Source: Ooceraea biroi (lineage: Eukaryota > Arthropoda > Insecta > Hymenoptera > Formicidae). Taken from it: DNA of 64,000 bases. The notes under the pieces are model-generated. The model saw only the letters and a list, made by a program, of their open reading frames with translations, was not told the DNA's origin and did not search any database. The stretch lies in NCBI RefSeq assembly GCF_003672135.1, contig NC_039508.1, positions 9,435,945-9,499,944 on the forward strand, written 5' to 3'. The position numbers and the translations under genes are program-made. Shown here piece after piece: positions 49,601 through 58,659 of the stretch (position 1 is its first letter; every line of letters starts with the position of its first letter).

Positions 49601-50536
49601 AATACATTTAATATTTAATTAACTGCACATATTGTTGTATCGTAATATTACAGATAGAAATTCAAACATGGAAGATTACGGGAATTTCTTTTTAACGAAA
49701 AAATAATTTTGATTGCGATATGCAAAGCCTGTGTATGATTAATGATTCAATTTATATTAATATTCATCCACTGCTCTTTCGTACTTGGGAAATATTCAGT
49801 CTAATGTTCTCCTTTCTTCGCTTCGGACATTATGCCATTTCTAAATTCTCTGTTTCGCTATTTGCGCCTTGTGTTCTCAAATGTGTTTCGTGAGTAAGAT
49901 TAGAATGATTGATGCGTTATCCGCGAATAGCGATCAGAACCCGTATATATAGAGAATATTTTACTCAAATTAAATATATCTCTGGTAAGTGTGCGTGTAT
50001 GTATATGTGTGCTTTTTATATACTTGCTTATATACTTACATGATAACGATAATTATAAATATATAAATAATGATATATATTATAAATAAATAAATACATA
50101 AAAACCGATAAAAAGGTCCGAAATATTATTGTATTATGCACACTAGTATTATGCAGAGAAAATATGTATTGCTTGGAATATTTTACCTGTTTTGGCGTTC
50201 TTTTCATTATGAATTGTCAGCGAACTGGGATTTCCGTAAACAGAGTTATTCATTTCCGCCATGAGCTCCCAGTCTGCGGAAATAAAAAAAACGTAGGAAT
50301 TTAAACCTAAATTATTACAGATAGATAATATGGAATATATGGAATATACATATAACTGAAATCAAGCACATCGAATTTTATGGCAATAGTGGTTTCTCAA
50401 AGTCTATCATAATTTTTGTATTTATGTTGTAATTTATGTTGTGCGAATATGATAGAGCAGAAAGCATTTGTAAACTAACCTTTCTTGGGAATCTCCGTGG
50501 TAGATGGACTAGGACTAGTACTTGGCGGCGCAGACA
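37264..50536 (-). CDS. C-terminal exons of a stalked, membrane-anchored cell-surface protein (partial)
   Basis: Four minus-strand exons join in one frame: 50536-50480 (57 nt), 50273-50187 (87 nt), 42087-41986 (102 nt) and 37334-37264 with stop TAA. Each has a good AG acceptor and GT donor, and every junction is phase 1. The first exon is Ser/Thr/Pro-rich (SAPPSTSPSPSTTEIPKK). The next two are hydrophilic (DWELMAEMNNSVYG, SWPPDK). The last gives DSAVGLMTTVTLLLVGLVV ending TIIR, a hydrophobic C-terminus with no cytoplasmic domain, as in GPI-anchored proteins. Consistent phase-1 introns and a Ser/Thr stalk are common in immunoglobulin-superfamily adhesion proteins of insects (for example the lachesin/DIP group), but no Ig domain is in this window, so the family is inference. 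The 5' exons must lie to the right of 64 kb or remain unrecognised. Confidence 0.7.
37407..37534. mobile_element. 128 bp palindromic MITE nested inside another inverted repeat
   Basis: The ends TTAGATCGTCAACTAAATAA and, inverted, TTAGTCATTAATTAGATAA are flanked by TA. The flanking DNA on both sides (about 37380-37406 and 37535-37575) is itself inverted-repeat related (TTTAGTTTCAGCTTTAAA versus GTTTAAAGTTGAAATTTTAAA), so this element sits within the arms of a larger palindrome. Confidence 0.6.
37575..37730 (-). mobile_element. Partial element of the TTGGGTCATTAATTAAG family
   Basis: Read on the minus strand from 37730, it repeats the TAATTAAGTAATCCGG...GCGATACAAATAT...TGTTTTGAAG order of the element at 31938. 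Its right end abuts mariner derivative copy 9 at 37736. Confidence 0.55.
37736..37931 (-). mobile_element. Mariner deletion derivative, copy 9
   Basis: A 196 bp copy flanked by TA, inserted directly against the right end of another palindromic element at 37730. The minus strand holds the residual transposase tail. Confidence 0.78.
37967..38202. mobile_element. 236 bp putative DNA transposon with CACRCRGAAAAAAA ends
   Basis: The left end CACACAGAAAAAAAGTAGCT and the inverted right end CACGCGGAAAAAAAATTTT are short inverted repeats. A TAGCTACGGTAGCAAA block occurs twice inside. No clear target duplication was found, so the superfamily is open. Confidence 0.5.
38203..40366. other. Intron of the minus-strand gene; no exon confirmed
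   Basis: Purine-rich DNA at 38560-38760 and GC-richer DNA at 38760-39130 and 39640-40110 give open frames up to 172 codons, without motif or splice support. Confidence 0.4.
39306..39372. repeat. Compound (GA)n(TG)n microsatellite
   Basis: AAAGAG units pass into (GA)n and then a pure (TG)16 tract. It is hypervariable-type DNA. Confidence 0.9.
40367..40612 (-). mobile_element. Mariner deletion derivative, copy 10, with internal duplication
   Basis: A 246 bp copy, longer than its relatives because the block TTTATTATAAAGAATAAA-like is repeated three times at 40408-40468. Both ends are recognisable and the minus strand carries the residual transposase tail. Confidence 0.75.
40740..40830. mobile_element. 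Partial copy of the TTGGGTCAGTCAAAAAG MITE family
   Basis: Only the right-hand portion survives: ATTGTTGCCTGGATTACAT, then TTGAAAATCGAACCGAAC and a terminal TTTTTGACTTTTTGATC. It lies just upstream of the plus-strand transmembrane exon at 40908. Confidence 0.6.
40908..41059 (+). CDS. Putative terminal exon encoding a transmembrane helix and basic tail
   Basis: A pyrimidine-rich acceptor (TACGTCTCTTGCAG) is followed by a phase-1 entry and 49 open codons. They encode a hydrophobic helix of about 18 residues (AIIAFAALILVICLTVV), then a charged segment (EYREAHGEHFLVKG), then a basic tail (RRRSRRANLCIRISAR). The stop TGA overlaps an AATAAA polyadenylation signal (TGAATAAA at 41057-41064). A phase-1 intron before the helix and a positive-inside tail are typical of type I membrane proteins. 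The upstream exons on the plus strand were not found. It lies inside the long intron of the minus-strand gene. The protein family is not recognised. Confidence 0.5.
41196..41416 (-). mobile_element. Mariner deletion derivative, copy 11
   Basis: A 221 bp copy with TTAGATGAATAAATTAATTC at the left and an inverted right end next to TA. The minus strand keeps the residual transposase tail. It lies between the plus-strand exon at 40908 and the minus-strand exon at 41986. Confidence 0.78.
42344..42613 (-). CDS. Weak 89-codon ORF with signal-peptide-like start
   Basis: From ATG at 42613 the product begins MDRIYLVQIRKLCLLGVC and reaches a small-residue stretch (NAFAS), which resembles a signal peptide. 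The rest has no recognised motif. The region is moderately GC-rich and lies in the intron upstream of the exon at 41986. It may be chance or an untranslated first exon. Confidence 0.2.
   Translation of the reverse strand: MDRIYLVQIRKLCLLGVCILVNAFASHLMRNSLVNIFSREGHSFYVPLSVFPGYVNHAVSFRSFYSLRFPASSLTENFALFNLEEKSSF
42809..42850. repeat. (CG)n(CA)n alternating tract
   Basis: A CG run directly joined to a CA run, 42 bp of uninterrupted purine-pyrimidine alternation. Confidence 0.9.
43056..43280 (+). CDS. Possible coding exon; open on both strands
   Basis: The plus frame runs from after a stop at 43053-43055 to TAG at 43278. It has a strong purine-any-pyrimidine codon pattern and a hydrophilic tail-like product with a PPLY motif (EVRPPLYGDAIDRLDRRMQ). 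Its likely acceptor is CGCCGTAG ending at 43099. The minus frame over the same DNA (43277-43037) is also open and encodes a hydrophobic segment (AALASLLCTISLVLY) followed by basic residues. Codon pattern favours plus, as a cytoplasmic tail perhaps belonging with the helix exon at 40908, but no splice phase was found that joins them. Confidence 0.3.
   Translation, partial: WVIMMVFERMLARRRSRMYPRMYNTRLIVQSKDANAAVVTTASPDTPSDNEVRPPLYGDAIDRLDRRMQISTKH
43500..43680. repeat. TATAGT-rich AT palindromic region
   Basis: Repeated ACTATATA/TATATAGT words form many short inverted repeats and end in a (TA)17-like tract at 43627-43661. It can form cruciforms. It is non-coding. Confidence 0.8.
43680..43760. 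mobile_element. Solo end of a Tc1/pogo-like element
   Basis: TACAGGTAACCCTCCTACGCGG followed by repeated GTTGTAGGAAATCGCGTTATAA-like words resembles the CG-rich terminal repeats of Tc1/pogo-type insect transposons. The matching right end was not found. Confidence 0.35.
43915..44065 (-). pseudogene. Mariner/Tc1-like transposase fragment (N-terminal helix-turn-helix)
   Basis: On the minus strand the frame reads SIPSLESRIEGLVKEN then RRVIIKEFKKLFKIGMSV, which fits the N-terminal DNA-binding region of mariner transposases (linker, then R-I-x-x-L-V-x-E-N-R-R). Two stops lie just upstream, and the frame ends about 15 codons after the motif. Nothing of the catalytic domain follows. Confidence 0.55.
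44066..48470. other. Intron of the minus-strand gene; no exon confirmed
   Basis: A solo transposon end (TACAGGGTGGTCGG) lies near 44926. Pyrimidine/purine-rich tracts at 47160-47760 (CCTTT and GAGGAG words) produce long but compositional frames. Mirror-image frames at 46714-47053 show no domain. Confidence 0.4.
45441..45485. repeat. (CG)n(CA)n alternating tract
   Basis: A pure CG run of about 26 bp followed by interrupted CA repeats. It is the longest CG run in the window. Confidence 0.9.
48471..48553. mobile_element. 83 bp palindromic mini-element
   Basis: Perfect 12 bp inner arms TTCTAAGAATCT/AGATTCTTAGAA (48489-48500, 48526-48537) sit inside outer arms CCAATAGG/CCTATTAG. It is compact and non-coding, and could be a very short MITE. 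Confidence 0.5.
48747..48854. mobile_element. 108 bp mariner-type MITE
   Basis: Arms of about 40 bp are inverted repeats starting TTGGGTTGTAACATATATTC and, from the right, TTGGATTGTAACATATATTC. TA follows the right end. The arms are still about 85-90 percent identical. Confidence 0.75.
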
Positions 50537-50806
50537 CTGCAACAAAACAGATTTTTATTTTTAATAAAAAAGATCAAATCAAATGTTATAAAAATGGTAT
50601 GAAAACCTATATGTATAAAATTCCAACAAAATTTATTTCATAATTCTCTATCAAAATGATCGATACATTTTTCTTGTTGATGAAAATTACTCTTACAAAA
50701 GCCAATTATTTTATTTATTCCTTTAGTTATTATCTTACAATTTAATTGTTTTAGTGACAATTTATTTCCTTTTCTTTCTATTAATAATTTGTTTATAAAG
50801 AAAGGA

Positions 50807-50984
50807 TAAATGTTAAAATTAAGGACGATCTCACTGATTTTAATGACGTTGATATGTCACAGAAGTCAAGAACATGGCTTTGACCAACTTGCAAAAGTTT
50901 TAGCCTATATTACACCATTATATTACACATTATTATTACATAGTTATGAACAATCAATAAGTTCACTCCTAATTTTAACATTTA
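50807..50984. mobile_element. 178 bp MITE, copy C of the TAAATGTTAAG family
   Basis: It has the ends TAAATGTTAAAATTAAGGA and, inverted, TAAATGTTAAAATTAGGAG, with practically the same length as copy A. It lies in the region immediately upstream of the minus-strand stalk exon at 50480-50536. Confidence 0.75.
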
Positions 50985-52465
50985 CCAAAAAAAGGATCAT
51001 AGGAAACAAAGACCCGAAAATCTTTCATTTAAAAATATAAAAAACATGAAATTTAAATAATTTTAAATATACCAAATACAATTTTTTTCGTAACATATAA
51101 TTTTCAATGGCACAATCTCATGCAATTTGTTTAATGCTAACATTTCACGGCCGATAGATATTTTTCACAAATGTATCGCGATGATTAAAATATATTATTT
51201 ATCATTTTATATTTTTCCCAAACATAATTTGAAGTAGCGCATTGATCCGATCTTTATTTAATATATTGACCTGATAATATTTAAGAGAAGCACTTAAGAA
51301 GAATTTAAGAAATGGGTGTACAAAGAACGATTCCCTGACGCAGTTGTGCCTTTTTCTCTTTCCTCGTACTTTCAGTTTAATTGATTAATGGGTAACCTGT
51401 CAACTGGCCAAGATGAGTTAACTTGTCATTTGGAGAAACCTCTAATTTATCAAATATTAATTTTTAATTAAGTAATTAATTGTTTATAAATAATATAAAA
51501 TTAATAAAAATCAACATAAAATATTAAAAACCGTTTATTTATTAATCTAGGAACACATGTGTCTTTAATTTATTATATTATTATATTGATATCAGAAATA
51601 AAAATGGAAATATACTTTGCACTTGCTATGGTCAAGATGAGTAAACTTGTCTCTTTTCAGATCCTTTCAATAATAGGTTGTTTTTATTTTTACCACCAAT
51701 AAATATCCTAGTTTATAAGTTAAAACATTTTGTGCAATTCGCTGTGTTAAAGAAATATTTGCACAAAAGAAGAATGGAATAATAAAGTGAAAATACAAAA
51801 CTGCGATTAATTATTTGCTAGCTATCAATGAAAGTTTTAATATTTTCACTAAACAGAGAAAATGACATAAAAAAGCTAATCGTAGCAAACGTAATGCAAA
51901 TACTATGTAATACAAAAAATGTAATTACTTAATTGTTATTTATGATTTCAGTAACAGAGAACGAGAACGTCAGGGTAGAGAGCATTATAAATATTAGAAA
52001 ATTGTTATAAATATATAATTATAGCGGAAAAATGTTTCAAACTCACGATGAAATATGATATAAAAAAATGATATAAAAAAAAGTAAACGTATTTCTTTGT
52101 GAGAGGTCAATAGATCCTACGTACAAATCAAAAGTTAAAATATTCGGCATGTAAAATAACTGCTCATAATAACTATAATGCATTATCGTAATCACAGAAT
52201 TAATATATTAAACATTACGCCGAGATACTTTTACGTGATCAGTTAAAACACCTTTGCCTAACCTTTTCTAAATTGGACAACTTCGTACTGCGAGCTGTTA
52301 TGGATCGCGCCACCTGTTACTAACTTCACCCCGGTACGTATTAGCCGCCGTGACGTTGGCCAAGCCGGCCAAATTCTACATCATATTTTACTCCGGTTAC
52401 CGGTACGTACTACCAACATCCATGCCTTCCTCCTTTACTCGTGCTTCCATGTAACTTTAAGGGGA

Positions 52466-52499
52466 TGTGTGTGTGTGTGCGCGCGCGCGCGCGCGCGCG
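52466..52499. repeat. (TG)n(CG)n alternating tract
   Basis: A TG run passing into a CG run, 34 bp, at the edge of a GC-rich pocket (52250-52500). Confidence 0.9.
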
Positions 52500-52817
52500 A
52501 ATACGCATACAGACACGTGATAACGGATAATTATTCGCGCGTAATCCCATCATTTGCCCTTAGCGAATTTGTCGTCGATCTGATTTACGTTCAATGTTGC
52601 GGAGTGTGATTCTACATGGTTGTTTCAGAAGACAAGGTAAACTAGATGAAGACTGATACACAATATTGTTGCGACTCTTTTAATTGTGTATTTACATGAC
52701 AAATTATTCTATTATAAAATGATTTATTTTAATTATTTTATTATAATGTTATAAAATATTACAAAAGTTATTTTACTAATTATAAATTATAATAATTATA
52801 GAGATGATTGTTCTTAC

Positions 52818-52931
52818 TTCACTAAAGGTTCTGTTGTAAGTTTCAAGCTGAATAGGCAGGTTAGAACCTTGGTCGACGCAGTTATCGCTGCGTACTTCTA
52901 CGGCTTGTTCTGTTCCAACTTGCCCGTTTAG
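52818..52931 (-). CDS. Possible 114 bp exon, phase 0 on both sides
   Basis: On the minus strand, TTTCCAG precedes 38 open codons (from LNGQVGTEQAVEVRSDN to NRTFSE), followed by the donor GTAAGA. The composition is clearly less AT-rich than the surroundings, and an N-glycosylation site NRT is present. It lies upstream of the stalk exons on the same strand, but its phase (0) does not match theirs (1). It may be an exon of another isoform or gene, or chance. Confidence 0.3.
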
Positions 52932-53242
52932 CTGGAAAGTTATCCTTATTATTGTAAATAGCGTCGCGTTCATTGCTGTTATAATTTTATTATTATTATT
53001 ATTATTTATTAATATTATTTCTATGTTAATCCTATTATTAGAGAAATTACTTCAATTATATTGTAGTTCGATCTATTTTCATTTTTCAATATAACATTAT
53101 TTTATATTATTGTAAACATTGCTGTAAACGTTACCAAGTTTAGAAGCTTTTCATGGTTTCTGAAATTTTAATCAGTTTTCTTTTTTTTATACAAATTAAA
53201 TAATGAAATAAAAATATTTAATGAAAACTATGTTCAAATGTA

Positions 53243-54528
53243 TTGAGTCGTCCGGAAAGTTCGTGCCGATTTTTAATAGATGGCGTTGGAACATGTCTGA
53301 ATATATCAATGTTATTGAAAACATACGATTTATATACATATACTTAAAGGTGACATTTCAACGCATCTTTAGGAAAAAAGTTGTTTGAGATAAATTGATT
53401 CGTGTCAGTTTTGTACTCTTTTGAAGATGGAAGAAAACAAAGAACATTTTAGACACTTGATGCTTTTCTATTACCGGAAAGGCAAAAATGCCTCACAAGC
53501 AACAAATTCGATATGTTCTGTTTACGAAGAAGGCGCTTTAGCTGAAAGAACCGTACGTAAGTGGTTCGCTAAGTTTAGAGCTGGTGATTTTAACCTTAAA
53601 GACCAAGAATGCTCGGGCAGACCCTCTACTACTGATGATGACCAAATCAAGACACTGATCGAGAATAACCCGCGCTACACGACACGTGAATTAGCAGAGA
53701 TACTGAAAATATCGAAAACCACTGTCCACGATCATGTAGTGGAGCTTGGTTACGTAAGTCGCTATTATGTATGGGTTCCGCATAATTTGACCGAAAAAAT
53801 TTAATGGATCGCATTTCCATCTGCGACTCGCTGTACAAGCGCAACAAAAACGTACCATTTTTGAAGCAATTAGTGACGGGTGACGAAAAATGGATCATTT
53901 ACAACAATGTAGAACGAAAAAAATCCTGGGGTAAGCGAAATGAACCAGCATTAACCACTCCGAAAGCCGGTCTTCATCCAAAAAAAGTCATGCTCTGTGT
54001 CTGGTGGGATTGGAAAGGAATCCTATATTATGAGCTCCTACCACACAACCAAACGATAAATGCAGATAAGTACTGCTCGCAACTGGACGAATTAAAGACA
54101 GCGATTCAGGAAAAACGTCCAGAATTAGCTAATAGGAAGGGCGTCGTGTTCCATCAGGACAATGCCAGACCTCATGTTTCTTTGACTACCCGACAAAAAT
54201 TGTTGGAGTTTGGCTGGGATGTGCTACCTCACCCACCGTATTCACCAGACATTGCACCTTCAGACTTTCACTTATTTAGGTCTTTGCAAAATTCTCTTAG
54301 CGGCAAGAACTTCAACTCTTTGATCGACATAAAAAACCACCTTGAGGAGTTTTTCGCCGAGAAACCTAAGAAGTTCTGGGAGAATGGAATCTTCCAGTTG
54401 CGTGAAAGATGGACAAAGGTTGTGAAACAAAACGGTGCATACATAAGTCAATAAATATTTATCGACATAAAAAAATGTTGCCTTTGAATTTTCCTTCAAA
54501 ATCGACACGAACTTTCCGGACGACCCAA
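53243..54528 (+). mobile_element. Nearly intact mariner transposon, mellifera-subfamily type
   Basis: A 1286 bp element flanked by TA on both sides (53241-53242, 54529-54530). The terminal inverted repeats begin TTGAGTCGTCCGGAAAGTT at the left and, inverted, TTGGGTCGTCCGGAAAGTT at the right, matching over about 30 bp. The full-length transposase reading frame lies between them with one frameshift. Length and layout are those of a canonical mariner, and the low damage implies a young insertion. Confidence 0.95.
53427..54454 (+). pseudogene. Mariner transposase with a single 1-nt frameshift
   Basis: The product is a cut-and-paste transposase that inserts at TA. The ATG at 53427 opens a helix-turn-helix region (WFAKFRAGDF, ECSGRPST). 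The frame closes at a TAA at 53802 directly after a run of six A (53794-53799). A one-base loss there accounts for the shift, because the linker motif WVPHNLTEK is followed in the next frame by the remainder of the protein to 54454. All three catalytic aspartates of the D,D34D triad are present (TGDEKW, HQDNARPH, SPDIAPSD). The uninterrupted protein would have about 342 residues, the family norm. Overall similarity in motif wording is closest to the mellifera subfamily. An assembly error in the A run is an alternative to a real mutation. Confidence 0.93.
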
Positions 54529-55202
54529 TATTTGAATTCAAGCGTACTAATTATATAGGATATTTTTCCGGATAAAAATGTCGAAACTTCGGGAGCGTGT
54601 AAGGAATCGATAAACTAAGAAAACAGGTTTAAAAATTTTTCGTTTTGCTTCGTTTTCGAAAAAAATTGCAAACAAAACAAAAAAAGATATTTTTATCATA
54701 AAACGTAAAACATAAAATAAAATTATTAGGTTTATAACAAAAGCTGTAGAACATAAAATTGAGAAAAAAGAGTGAATTAGGATCCTTCTGAAGATTAAAA
54801 GATTGCGTAAATAAATATATGACAACGCGGGATTATTGCACCCTCTCTACTTTAGTTTGTTTACATTCCTGTCCTCTTATGAATTAGTCAGTTAGTCATC
54901 AGAAGCCTGTCAGTGCTGGCTACAATGCTTGCGTTGCTGCAAGTAGTTAACATTTTGAACAATCGCTTCATTAAGTAACACATGACTAAGTAAGTTTCGA
55001 TAAATAAGTATAACGAAATAAACACAAGTGTAAAATGTAAAATGTAAGTGTAAAATGAAAACATTGCTTTTGTTTCTTCCCGATTTTCTCCAAAGCGAAG
55101 CCAAACCGAGCAAATCTTTAAAGAACTTTTTCTCTTTATCGATATTCTATACGCTCTCGAAATTCATTTCGAGACATTTAAATTCAGGACATCCTGTATA
55201 TA

Positions 55203-56332
55203 TTAGGAGTGTGATTTAGTTTTGAGGGTTTTGCAACAGATGGCTGTAGTGTCAGTTTGTTCCAATAGCTGTTTCCGATAACTGTTGTCTCTTACAGTGT
55301 TGACATTATCCATGACATTTAGTAGCATTATAGCAAGTGGAAACTTATGGTGATTCTGCCCCATCAATTAAGACGTGTGAATACTGGTTTAGACGCTTTA
55401 AAAGTGGTGATACTGATGTGAAGGACAAAGAACGCTCGGGACAACCAAGAAAGCTTGAAAATGCAGATTTGCAAACATTATGCACGAAAATCCAACACGA
55501 TCCACTTCAGAACTTGCCAGAGCATTAAGTGTTGATCGTACAACAGTTAGCAAACATTTACATGAAATGGGAAAAATTCAGAAAGAAGGGAAATGGGTTC
55601 GACATGAATTATCGGAAAGTGCCATTTGAACATTTGCATTTCGTTGATCGCCAGGCAAAAAAAGAAGAGTCTTTTGTCTCGGATTGTTACTGGGGATGAA
55701 AAGTGGATCTATTTTGATAATCCGAAACGCAGAAAATCATGGGTGGATCCAGGCGAACCATCAACATCCACTCCGAGACGCAATATTCACGGTTCAAAAG
55801 TAATGCTTTGTATTTGGTGGGATAGTGTACTATGAGCTGTTAAATCCGCACGAGACTGTCACGACTGATCGTTATCGACACCAATTGTACAAGTTGAAGC
55901 AAGCATTGGACCAAAAACGACCAGCAATTGCGAGTAAACGACGGAAAGTGATTCTTCTTCGTGACAACGCTCGACCTGACGTTGCGTTATCAGTGAAAGA
56001 AACACTATTAGAGCTCGAATGGGAAGTCTTACCGCACCCCGCGTATTCTCCGGACATTGCTCCATGCGATTATTATTTGTTCCGGTCGATGCAACACGCT
56101 TTAGAGGATACACACTTTCATAATTTCGAAGAAGTGCGAAAATTCGTCGACGAATGGATCAACTGAAAAGAAGAGTGATTTTATAGTGGTGGAATCCATC
56201 TGTTGCCAGAAAGATGGGAAAAAGTTATAGAAAACGAAGGAAAATATTTTGATTAAGGTATTCATTCATTATCATATTTAAATACATGCGTTTTTGAGCA
56301 AAAAAACCCTCAAAACGAAATCACACCCCTAA
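55203..56332 (+). mobile_element. Decayed mariner, mauritiana-subfamily type
   Basis: A 1130 bp element flanked by TA. The ends are TTAGGAGTGTGATTTAGTTT and, inverted, TTAGGGGTGTGATTTCGTTT, followed in both by TGAGGGTTTT. It is about 150 bp shorter than a full mariner because the first part of the transposase is missing. Confidence 0.92.
55337..56256 (+). pseudogene. Mauritiana-type mariner transposase, disrupted
   Basis: Recognisable in order are TCEYWFRRFKSGD, MGKIQKEGKWV.HEL, VTGDEKWIYFDNPKR, LCIWWD, RDNARP, YSPDIAPCDYY and a final LPERWEKVI segment. The three catalytic aspartates survive, but the N-terminus is deleted, at least three frameshifts interrupt the frame (near 55500, 55625 and 55830), and two TGA stops follow 56160. 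The wording TCE.WF..FKSGD and MGKIQK is that of the Mos1/mauritiana group, which differs from the neighbour at 53.2 kb. It is not functional. Confidence 0.9.
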
Positions 56333-56334
56333 TA

Positions 56335-58659
56335 CAATATGAATAGAACAAAAAGAATTGAGAAAAAACTTTTGGACAAAAAAGCATCTTCTCAATCCAA
56401 GTCGTAAATTAAATATCAGTGATGAAATCAAACTCGCATATTTTGTAAAATCATACATGCACGAGTGTTGCATACGCCACTTTCTAGCGTAATAGCCTTT
56501 CTAGCCTGCACACGGGAAATATAATATAAAGTTAGGCAACTGCGAAAAAAAAGAGAAATACGGTCACGAGTGATGCGTGTGCAGCAAAAGAGGTCATTGC
56601 TATTTGTCACGAGCATCTGAGCGATTACCAGTAGCCGGGCAATGGTGGGGGAACGCGATGCACACTGGGAAGGTACCTACGTTCTCCCCAAGGTAAATAG
56701 GATAGAATGACAAAGTATGCACCTCAGCAGACGTGTTTACACACGCGCACGTAATGCAAATATGTAGTCGCCGTCTTTTCTGTGCAAGATAATACCCAAA
56801 TGACTTTCAACCCATTTTCCTCAGGAGTGCAATGTTTGCCGCAAAAATTACAACATGTCTATACAGTAGCTTCTATCTCCATCTTTACGTGCGCGAGAAT
56901 GGGGATGTAAATGGCCATACAATTTCACCACTTGTAATCGCACCAATTAGCCTGTTCATTTATTTATGATTTAATACCCCCATTTCAATTGTAGTCTTTT
57001 TAAACATGGAATATTATTGGGAATTCCTGCGTCCCTACATACATAAAAATCGATATCTCAATATCTGATCCGACGAATCGCAAAAGTTAAAAATTGTGAT
57101 TGTTTGTCGTCTCTCCCGTGGCACGGTTATGCGAGCAACAGCGAGCAATTACGAGAATATTATCCAGTTTTATAGATATAAATATTGCACGCGCGGATGA
57201 AATTCATTTATCATTTTTGCAAGTCACTGATGGAAGGCAGAAAGATTAAAGCTGAGAGCGCAATGAGGAAAAAGCGAGATAGCAGAAGAAAGTGAGAAAG
57301 GGACGAAGGAAAGGAGAGGCGAAGAGGATCGGTAAGAGGGAAAGAGAGAAAGTAAGGCAGCGACTTTTCACCTTTGATTTATAGCAGTAACTTTTATTTT
57401 TCTCAGGAGATATTAAAACCCGTTGTCCTGACCATTTAGCTTCACTGAGCTGATTGATGATTGAACGAGTTAACGCGCCGGCATCCGTCGACGAATCAAC
57501 TCTTTCATTATGCCCAATTAATATGGCCGTGTATCTTCACTGCGTTGGAGCTCAGAAATACTCAATTCAATTACCACTTGATTATAATTTCAATAATAGA
57601 ATGATTGCATAGAATGGCAATAATTTTGATGCGATTGTTCGCGTTGATCAAAAAGTATAAAAGTGTACCATGAAAAACTTATTGCGTTAAATTGTGAAAT
57701 TAAGCAAAATTTTGTAACATGCAATTTTCTAAAGAAAAAAAATGTAAATGTATTTACTTTGTAAAATTTATTTTTTTACAAAAATTCATCTTTTTTCATC
57801 TCCCAGTTTTTATAATAATCCTAGAAAAGGAAAAAGCGTCTCGATTCTCATTGTTAATAAGCAAACAGGACTTATTACGAGCATGAAGCATCTCAATTAG
57901 TCTAACAGCATCATCCCTTTTCACCCGTACGTTATTATTAACGCGTTCCGTTTCTCTCTTGGCTAAGTTTTTCCTCTTATTCTGTCTGTCATTCAATATC
58001 TCCTTCCATGATGCGTCTGTAACGAGTACGCAAGATGTGTTGAGATATTATCCAACGTAAATCTTATACATTGTTATTATATATAACATAGTACATGTGA
58101 ATTTTAACATACATATAACCAGAAAAATAAATAATCTATAATATATAACAAATATACTGAAATGTATAATAAAAAAATTTAGTTGAGAAATCAAAATGTA
58201 TAGTAATAAATATAAAATATGTTAAAAATTTGGAAATTAAATAGTAATAATTTAAAGAGTTTTCAACAAAATTAGAAACTTTATATGTAACTTTATACGT
58301 ACATGTAACATGATTTAACACATCAACTATCTCGAAATCATCAAAATACTTTCCAAATATGTATTTTCTGTTTTTAAATAATTTAAAAATTATTTCTTTT
58401 TACCAAAATGTCAATGTGAAATGTATCCCAATAATTCTTTCTTGCTTTGTATCTATTTTCCACAAGTATAGTTTTTCTAAAAGTTAAATATTTTTAATTG
58501 TTTATTCATCAAAGATGATCAATTTCGTAACATTATTATGATGGAAAAATCATTTCCAAGTCGGCAAATAAAATTGATATGTCCGATGATTTTGCAACAC
58601 CCTCTACTCATTTGTATTTGTAGGATATTGCATATTTTTTATCACATGTTACAGTGTGC
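56335..58659. other. Intergenic or intronic stretch, no gene seen
   Basis: A mixture of moderately GC-rich DNA (56590-56720, 57240-57500, the latter purine-rich) and AT-rich DNA. No supported frame. Confidence 0.4.
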
